From positions 1 to 12,427 of the forward strand of contig JBMNPE010000046.1 in NCBI GenBank assembly GCA_050943435.1: a stretch of 12,427 nt of DNA, read 5' to 3'. Below the pieces are notes generated by a model, which saw only the letters and a program-made list of their open reading frames with translations, made no database searches and was not told the origin of the DNA. Shown one piece after another: positions 8,201 through 12,427 of this stretch (position 1 is the stretch's first letter; each line of letters begins with the position of its first letter). Position numbers and translations under genes: made by a program. The DNA comes from RGIG5675 sp050943435. GTDB taxonomy: Bacteria; Bacillota; Clostridia; Oscillospirales; Ruminococcaceae.

Positions 8201-9378
8201 CATCCAAGCATGGAGATCAGGATACCGGCAGCAATAGCCGTTCCGATGACTCCGGATACATTCGGACCCATTGCATGCATGAGCAGGAAGTTGGAAGGAT
8301 TGTCTTTCTGTCCGACATTCTGCGAAACACGCGCGGCCATAGGAACAGCCGAAACGCCTGCGGAACCGATGAGCGGATTGAGCTTTCTTCCCTCCGGAAT
8401 GAACAGGTTGAGGAACTTCGCAAGAAGCACGCCGCCTGCAGTGCCGCATCCGAAAGCCACGACGCCGACGATAAGTATCTTGATGGTATCCCAGGAAAGG
8501 AACGAATTCGCAGTGGCTGTAACGCCGACGGAGAGTCCGAGGAATATCGTAGTGATATTGCAGAGCTCGTTCTGAACGGTCTTGTTGAGTCTGTCGACGA
8601 CTCCGCTCTCCCTGAACAGGTTGCCGAGCATGAGGCATCCGATGAGGAGTGCGGCCGAAGGAACAAGGAATCCTACGAAAATTGTCACGACGAACGGGAA
8701 GATTATCTTCTCGGTCTTGGAGACCGGGCGGAGCTCCTTCATTACGATGGAGCGCTCTTTATGAGTGGTCAGGGCCTTCATGATAGGAGGCTGTATGACA
8801 GGAACCAGCGCCATATACGAATATGCAGCAACGGCTATCGGCCCCAGAAGTTCAGGCGCGAGCTTGCTCGCGGTGAATATTGCCGTGGGTCCGTCTGCAC
8901 CTCCGATGATCCCGATGGCTCCGGACTGGGCCTGGGTGAATCCCATGAGGTTGCAGACCTCAAACGTGATGAAGATTCCTATCTGGGCCGCAGCTCCGAG
9001 GATAAGGCTTATCGGGTTTGCGATAAGAGGTCCAAAGTCTGTCATTGCCCCTACGCCTATGAATATGAGGCACGGGAATATCTCGAATTTAACTCCGAGA
9101 TAGAGGATGTCGAACATGCTTATTCCGGAAGGACCTGCAAAAGCGGACCAGTCGATCGTTCCGTTTGCAAAGATTTCTTCGTGAAAAGCATTCCCACCAG
9201 GAATGTTGGTGAGCAGCATGCCGAATGCAATCGGCAGAAGCAGCAGCGGTTCATACTTCTTCTTGATGGCGAGATACATGAGCACCAGTGAGATCAGAAT
9301 CATCACCAGGCACTTCCAGTCCTCGCTGACAAGAGAAAATCCCGTTGACTGCCAGAAATCAGAAAATACCTGTCCCAT
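8200..9378 (-). CDS. oadB: Sodium ion-translocating decarboxylase beta subunit
   Basis: Integral membrane subunit that decarboxylates carboxybiotin and couples this to Na+ export. The 392 residues are mostly hydrophobic, with many predicted membrane segments. Family motifs seen: GIIGGADGPTAIF (Asp162, equivalent to the essential Asp203 of Klebsiella OadB), AAYSYMALVPVIQPP (about 184-198), NPLIGSAGVSAVPMAARVSQ (334-353) and GPNVSGVIGTAIAAGIL (from 371), the last two lining the proposed Na+ and carboxybiotin site. ATG at 9378 is preceded by GGAG (complement of 9388-9391) 9 bases upstream, overlapping the end of the biotin-carrier gene; the two genes are 6 bases apart. Beta subunits of methylmalonyl-CoA and glutaconyl-CoA decarboxylases belong to the same family; the substrate is assigned from the neighbouring OadA-type alpha subunit. 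Confidence 0.93.
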   Translation of the reverse strand: MGQVFSDFWQSTGFSLVSEDWKCLVMILISLVLMYLAIKKKYEPLLLLPIAFGMLLTNIPGGNAFHEEIFANGTIDWSAFAGPSGISMFDILYLGVKFEIFPCLIFIGVGAMTDFGPLIANPISLILGAAAQIGIFITFEVCNLMGFTQAQSGAIGIIGGADGPTAIFTASKLAPELLGPIAVAAYSYMALVPVIQPPIMKALTTHKERSIVMKELRPVSKTEKIIFPFVVTIFVGFLVPSAALLIGCLMLGNLFRESGVVDRLNKTVQNELCNITTIFLGLSVGVTATANSFLSWDTIKILIVGVVAFGCGTAGGVLLAKFLNLFIPEGRKLNPLIGSAGVSAVPMAARVSQNVGQKDNPSNFLLMHAMGPNVSGVIGTAIAAGILISMLG

Positions 9379-9384
9379 ACTGCA

Positions 9385-9744
9385 TTACTCCAGATTGCAG
9401 AGGGGAGAACCGGTCTCGACAGTGGAATTAGCGGAGACAAAGACCTCCGTGACTTTTCCATCGTGAGGAGCAGGGATTTCGTTCTCCATCTTCATTGCTT
9501 CAAGGACCATGAGCGTATCTCCGGCCTTGACCTGCTGTCCTACTTTGACGGCTACGGAAAGGATGGTTCCGGGCATCGGGGCCTTCACGGTATTGGCGCC
9601 GGCGGCAGCCTTCGGTGCAGCGGCAGGAGCTGCTTCCTGCTTGGGCTCGGCCTTAGGTGCGGCGCTCTTGGCTTCGTCTGCTGAGATCTGCTCGATCTCT
9701 ATCTCGTAATCTGTTCCGTTGACATTGACCTTGTACTTTTTCAT
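9385..9744 (-). CDS. Free-standing biotin carboxyl carrier protein of the decarboxylase
   Basis: Carries biotin between the alpha and beta subunits. It has 119 residues: an N-terminal MKKYKVNVNGTDYEIEIEQI segment, an Ala/Pro/Lys-rich flexible linker (about 28-52) and a C-terminal biotinyl domain (about 53-119) with APMPG and the biotinylation motif EAMKM, acceptor Lys85 (codon 9490-9492). The domain resembles the C-terminal biotin domain of OadA and the gamma subunits of glutaconyl-CoA and methylmalonyl-CoA decarboxylases. The ATG at 9744 has GGGAG 9 bases upstream. It lies between the gamma-like anchor and oadB. The split layout means three separate proteins do the work of one fused OadA plus OadB. 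An acetyl-CoA carboxylase AccB is possible by domain but unlikely in this context. Confidence 0.92.
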   Translation of the reverse strand: MKKYKVNVNGTDYEIEIEQISADEAKSAAPKAEPKQEAAPAAAPKAAAGANTVKAPMPGTILSVAVKVGQQVKAGDTLMVLEAMKMENEIPAPHDGKVTEVFVSANSTVETGSPLCNLE

Positions 9745-9784
9745 CGTAATTTTCTCCCTAATCCTAATAATCTCGATTTTCTGA

Positions 9785-10066
9785 TTATTTCTGCTTGAAT
9801 GAAAGAATGCGGATCGCCGAAACGTCCGTCCCGAGATCCTCGGCGATAGCTGCAGAAACCGCGGCTATGACCTCTCCGCGATTTTCAAGCTTTGCCGGAA
9901 CCGGGGCCTCTGCAGGGGCGGCTGAACCTGACGGAACTGCCGGCGCTGCTGAATCTTTCCTTATGGCGCGGATTATCAGGCTCATCAGCTTCACGACGAA
10001 GATCATGATCAGCAGAGAGACAAAGACGACACCGATGCCAAGAAGGATTACCTGACCGTTGCTCAA
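9785..10066 (-). CDS. oadG: Decarboxylase gamma-like subunit (OadG family), TTG start
   Basis: Small single-pass membrane protein expected to anchor and assemble the pump. The chosen start is TTG at 10066, giving 93 residues: MSNGQ, one hydrophobic helix (about residues 6-33), a basic IIRAIRKD boundary, an Ala/Pro linker (SAAPAVPSGSAAPAEAPVPA) and a C-terminal helix-like segment VIAAVSAAIAEDLGTDVSAI, typical of OadG-family C-termini. The start is set by a strong AAAGGAG Shine-Dalgarno (complement of 10074-10080) 7 bases upstream. The frame stays open further upstream with no good ribosome site. It is the first gene of the operon. Sequence conservation in this family is low, so the call rests on architecture and neighbours. 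Confidence 0.8.
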   Translation of the reverse strand: MSNGQVILLGIGVVFVSLLIMIFVVKLMSLIIRAIRKDSAAPAVPSGSAAPAEAPVPAKLENRGEVIAAVSAAIAEDLGTDVSAIRILSFKQK

Positions 10067-10073
10067 GATGACA

Positions 10074-10080
10074 CTCCTTT
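10074..10080 (-). promoter_or_regulatory. Strong ribosome binding site selecting the TTG start of oadG
   Basis: AAAGGAG on the minus strand, 7 bases before the TTG at 10064-10066. No ATG or GTG lies in frame at a suitable distance, so it decides the otherwise unclear start. Confidence 0.75.
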
Positions 10081-10101
10081 CCTGCGTTTGAAGGCAAAAA
10101 A

Positions 10102-10116
10102 TTTCCAATTTGGAAA
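10102..10116. promoter_or_regulatory. 15-base palindrome in the decarboxylase leader (possible operator)
   Basis: TTTCCAA-T-TTGGAAA, a perfect 7+7 inverted repeat around one base. It lies about 45-60 bases downstream of the predicted transcription start and about 36 bases before the oadG start. On the minus strand six Ts follow, so the RNA could also form a weak 5-bp hairpin with a U-tract. The short centre favours a dimeric repressor site over an RNA terminator. I do not recognise the cognate regulator. Confidence 0.45.
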
Positions 10117-10136
10117 ATAAAAAAACACTTTCAGCG

Positions 10137-10154
10137 GCAGCATTTTATGGCTGC
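10137..10154 (-). other. Small hairpin in the decarboxylase 5' leader
   Basis: GCAGC at 10137-10141 and GCTGC at 10150-10154 can pair (5 bp, 8-base A/T-rich loop) near the predicted 5' end of the oad transcript. It may protect the RNA end or be chance. No known riboswitch fold is recognised in the leader. Confidence 0.25.
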
Positions 10155-10168
10155 GCGCTTTTTGAAAA

Positions 10169-10197
10169 ATAATAGCATAATAAGCATGTTCAGTCAA
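10169..10197 (-). promoter_or_regulatory. Sigma-A-type promoter of the oadG-bcc-oadB-oadA operon
   Basis: Minus strand: -35 TTGACT (10197-10192), a 17-base spacer, and -10 TATTAT (10174-10169). Both hexamers differ from consensus at one position and the spacing is optimal. The transcription start would be near 10162, leaving a leader of about 95 bases before oadG. No other promoter of similar quality is seen in the 279-base gap. Confidence 0.8.
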
Positions 10198-10281
10198 CGA
10201 AGCAGGGAGCCGGTTTTTCCTGTTTTAAAGCCATTCTGCGTGTATCGGGGCGGTTAAATTCCGGCAGCCCCCGGGACACAG

Positions 10282-10310
10282 AAAAAGACCCGCAGATGTG
10301 CTGCGGGTCT
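10282..10310 (-). terminator. Intrinsic terminator of ppdK
   Basis: A perfect 10-bp GC-rich stem, AGACCCGCAG at 10286-10295 and its complement at 10301-10310, with a 5-base loop. On the minus strand a run of Ts (10286-10282) follows directly. It lies 36 bases after the ppdK stop. Flanking CACAG/CTGTG (10276-10280 and 10311-10315) could lengthen the stem across a bulge. It should separate ppdK transcription from the oad operon. Confidence 0.88.
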
Positions 10311-10345
10311 CTGTGCTGTCCGGAATCAAACCGTAAAGCCTGTGA

Positions 10346-12427
10346 TTATTTTCTGCGGGGATTCTTGACTTCCGCCTGCGCTGCCGCGAGCCTTGCGATA
10401 GGCACGCGGAAAGGAGAGCAGGAAACGTAATCTACGCCGACGTTGTGGAAGAATTCGATGGAAGCCGGATCTCCTCCGTGCTCCCCGCAGACGCCGATGT
10501 GAAGATTCGGGTTGGACGCCCTTCCGTTTTCAACAGCCATCTTCACCAGCTTGCCGACGCCCTTCTGGTCGAATCTTGCAAACGGATCGGACTCGTAGAT
10601 CTTGTGCTCGTAGTAAGCCGGCAGGAACTTGCTGGCGTCATCGCGCGAGAACCCGAATGTCATCTGCGTGAGGTCGTTGGTGCCGAAGCTGAAGAAGTCA
10701 GCCTCGGTGGCTATTTCATCCGCAGTAAGTGCTGCGCGCGGAATCTCGATCATGGTGCCGACCTGATACTTCATGTCAACTCCGGCATCCTTGATGATCT
10801 TGTCGGCCGTCTCGGTGATTATTCCCTTGACGTACTTGAGCTCCTTGATCTCTCCGATGAGAGGAATCATGATCTGGGGAACTATCTCTATGCCTGTCTC
10901 CTTGGAGACGTTGATTGCAGCCTGGATGATGGCCGTTGTCTGCATCTCGGCTATCTCAGGATACTGGACATCGAGACGGCATCCGCGGAAGCCCATCATC
11001 GGGTTGAACTCGTGCAGGTTGGTGATAACGGCATTGATCTCGTCGACACTCATGTTCATGTCATCTGCAAGGGCCTTGATGTCATCGGGATCCTTCGGGA
11101 GGAACTCGTGGAGAGGCGGATCAAGCAGCCTTATGGTGACAGGCTTGCCGTTCATTGCCTTGTAGAGTCCTTCGAAGTCGCCGCGCTGCATCGGGAGCAG
11201 CTTGTCGAGGGCTGCCTTGCGCTGCTCAACCGTCTTGCTGACGATCATCTCGCGCATTGCCTTGATCCTCTCGCCGTCGAAGAACATGTGCTCTGTGCGG
11301 CAGAGTCCGATTCCCTCGGCTCCGAACTTGAATGCCTGTGCTGCATCCCTCGGGGTGTCGGCATTGGTCCTTACTCCGACCGTGCGGATGCTGTCGGCCC
11401 AGTTCATGAAGCGCTCGAAATTTCCGGATATTGAAGCCGGGACTGTCGGAATGGCTTCGAGATATACGTTTCCTGTGGAACCGTCTATGGAGATGTAGTC
11501 TCCGCGATTTACTCTCTTTCCTCCGAGCTCCAGCCAGCCCTCTTCCTCATTGATCCTGGCGGCGCTGCATCCTGATACGCAGCATGCTCCCATTCCACGG
11601 GCAACAACAGCCGCATGGGAGGTCATTCCTCCTCTTATCGTCAGGATTCCTTCGGAAATGTGCATTCCCTCGATGTCCTCAGGAGAGGTCTCGAGTCTTG
11701 CGAGGACAACCTTGTGGCCGTTCTTGACCCATTCTGCGGCCTCATCTGCAGAGAACACGAGCTGTCCGCAGGCAGCGCCGGGGGATGCGGGAAGTCCGGA
11801 TCCATCCGGGGTGATCTTCTTGAGGGCATCTGGATCAAACTGAGGATGGAGCAGTGAATCGAGCTGCTTGGGCTCGACCATCATCACGGCCTGACGCTCG
11901 TTGATCATTCCCTCGTCTACCATGTCGCATGCGATCTTGAGAGCGGCTGTTGCAGTGCGCTTGCCGTTTCTGGTCTGCAGCATGTAGAGTTTTCCGTTCT
12001 CGATGGTGAACTCCATGTCCTGCATGTCGTGATAGTGGTTCTCGAGGTTCTTGGCTATGGTTGCGAACTGATTGTAGACTTCAGGCATGTCGTTCTGGAG
12101 CTGGGAAATGCTTGCAGGAGTCCTGATTCCTGCGACGACGTCCTCGCCCTGTGCATTGATGAGGTATTCGCCGAAGAGCTTCTTTTCGCCCGTCGCCGGG
12201 TTTCTGGTGAAGGCAACGCCTGTCCCTGACTTCTCGTTGAGGTTTCCGAATACCATCGGCATTACCGTGACAGCGGTGCCCCAGTCGCCCGGGATGTCGT
12301 TCATCTTGCGGTAGTAGATGGCCCTCTCGTTGTTCCAGGAGCGGAAGACTGCCTTGATTGCTCCCATGAGCTGAACCTTCGGGTCCTGCGGGAAGTCCTC
12401 GCCGAGCTCAGCCTTGTAGAAGGCCTT
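10346..12427 (-). CDS. ppdK: Pyruvate, phosphate dikinase, C-terminal part (start outside window)
   Basis: Interconverts pyruvate + ATP + Pi with PEP + AMP + PPi; cytoplasmic. The frame is open to the window end, giving 693 residues of an enzyme normally about 880 long; the missing N-terminus is part of the ATP-grasp domain. The first visible residues, KAFYKAELGEDFPQDPKVQL, and TGVAFTRNPATGEK are characteristic of that domain. The swivelling phosphohistidine domain has GGMTSHAAVVARGMG with the catalytic His (codon 11615-11617). The C-terminal PEP/pyruvate barrel has GFRGCRLD, FGTNDLTQMTFGFSRDD and GVCGEHGGDP with the catalytic Cys (codon 10487-10489). The ATG at 12367 is internal. The GTNDLTQMT and MTSHAAVVARGMG motifs distinguish it from PEP synthase. 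It is followed by its own terminator. Confidence 0.97.
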   Translation of the reverse strand, partial: KAFYKAELGEDFPQDPKVQLMGAIKAVFRSWNNERAIYYRKMNDIPGDWGTAVTVMPMVFGNLNEKSGTGVAFTRNPATGEKKLFGEYLINAQGEDVVAGIRTPASISQLQNDMPEVYNQFATIAKNLENHYHDMQDMEFTIENGKLYMLQTRNGKRTATAALKIACDMVDEGMINERQAVMMVEPKQLDSLLHPQFDPDALKKITPDGSGLPASPGAACGQLVFSADEAAEWVKNGHKVVLARLETSPEDIEGMHISEGILTIRGGMTSHAAVVARGMGACCVSGCSAARINEEEGWLELGGKRVNRGDYISIDGSTGNVYLEAIPTVPASISGNFERFMNWADSIRTVGVRTNADTPRDAAQAFKFGAEGIGLCRTEHMFFDGERIKAMREMIVSKTVEQRKAALDKLLPMQRGDFEGLYKAMNGKPVTIRLLDPPLHEFLPKDPDDIKALADDMNMSVDEINAVITNLHEFNPMMGFRGCRLDVQYPEIAEMQTTAIIQAAINVSKETGIEIVPQIMIPLIGEIKELKYVKGIITETADKIIKDAGVDMKYQVGTMIEIPRAALTADEIATEADFFSFGTNDLTQMTFGFSRDDASKFLPAYYEHKIYESDPFARFDQKGVGKLVKMAVENGRASNPNLHIGVCGEHGGDPASIEFFHNVGVDYVSCSPFRVPIARLAAAQAEVKNPRRK

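Noticed and set aside
7903..9291. 462-codon open frame on the plus strand opposite oadA and oadB
   Set aside because: It spans two well-supported opposite genes and their junction, its translation is low-complexity in Arg, Ser, Asp and Glu without a domain, and no promoter or ribosome site is evident.
10067..10108. Longer oadG reading frame starting near 10108
   Set aside because: The extra residues precede the strong AAAGGAG site and overlap the palindrome; the TTG at 10066 with 7-base spacing gives the normal short N-terminus before the membrane helix.
10067..10168. Possible riboswitch in the oad leader
   Set aside because: The leader is short and A/T-rich with only weak local hairpins; no conserved core of a known riboswitch class was recognised.
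10445..11434. 329-codon open frame on the plus strand opposite ppdK
   Set aside because: It mirrors the codon pattern of the highly conserved ppdK frame; no family resemblance and no start signals.
12365..12367. ATG considered as the ppdK start
   Set aside because: Twenty upstream in-frame codons to the window edge match the conserved PpdK sequence (including FPQDP), so the gene continues beyond the window.
1..12427. Search for mobile elements, CRISPR repeats, tRNA, rRNA, or a defence or other novel gene system
   Set aside because: All long stretches are explained by nine conserved housekeeping or metabolic genes and one small regulator gene's short junctions; no repeats, transposase, integrase or unassigned gene was seen.

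Overview
The window looks like chromosome from an anaerobic, moderately GC-rich member of the Bacillota, most likely Clostridia-like. Two things point there: the gene order dnaN-recF-remB-gyrB-gyrA, which is the classical Gram-positive origin-proximal cluster, and a sodium-pumping decarboxylase operon beside pyruvate phosphate dikinase, typical of fermentative anaerobes. The genus cannot be fixed from the sequence alone. AGG and AGA arginine codons are frequent.

Left half (1-6701, plus strand): replication and topology genes in one tight run. They are the 3' part of dnaN (beta clamp), recF, remB (DUF370-type small regulator), gyrB and gyrA. dnaN and recF are separated by one base, recF and remB overlap by 10 bases, and the later gaps are about 20 bases, so this is very probably a single transcription unit. 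The small S4-domain gene (yaaA/rlbA) found between dnaN and recF in Bacillus subtilis is absent. The run ends at a strong hairpin between gyrA and the convergent operon.

Right half (6786-12427, minus strand): a four-gene operon read right to left. It encodes a gamma-like membrane anchor, a free-standing biotin carrier protein, the Na+-translocating beta subunit and the alpha carboxyltransferase. Together these should form a biotin-dependent, sodium-pumping oxaloacetate decarboxylase, or a close relative, that converts oxaloacetate to pyruvate and CO2 while exporting Na+. A clear sigma-A-type promoter (TTGACT, 17 bases, TATTAT) and a leader of about 95 bases containing a 15-base palindrome precede it. 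Upstream and in the same orientation lies the C-terminal three quarters of ppdK, which ends in its own intrinsic terminator. The two units meet at pyruvate: the decarboxylase makes it and PpdK interconverts it with PEP.

I found no mobile element, CRISPR array, tRNA or rRNA, and no convincing undescribed multigene system. The points most worth a second look are a natural alanine at the quinolone-sensing position of GyrA, the palindromic site in the decarboxylase leader, and the placement of two presumably well-expressed metabolic units head-on to replication next to the origin.
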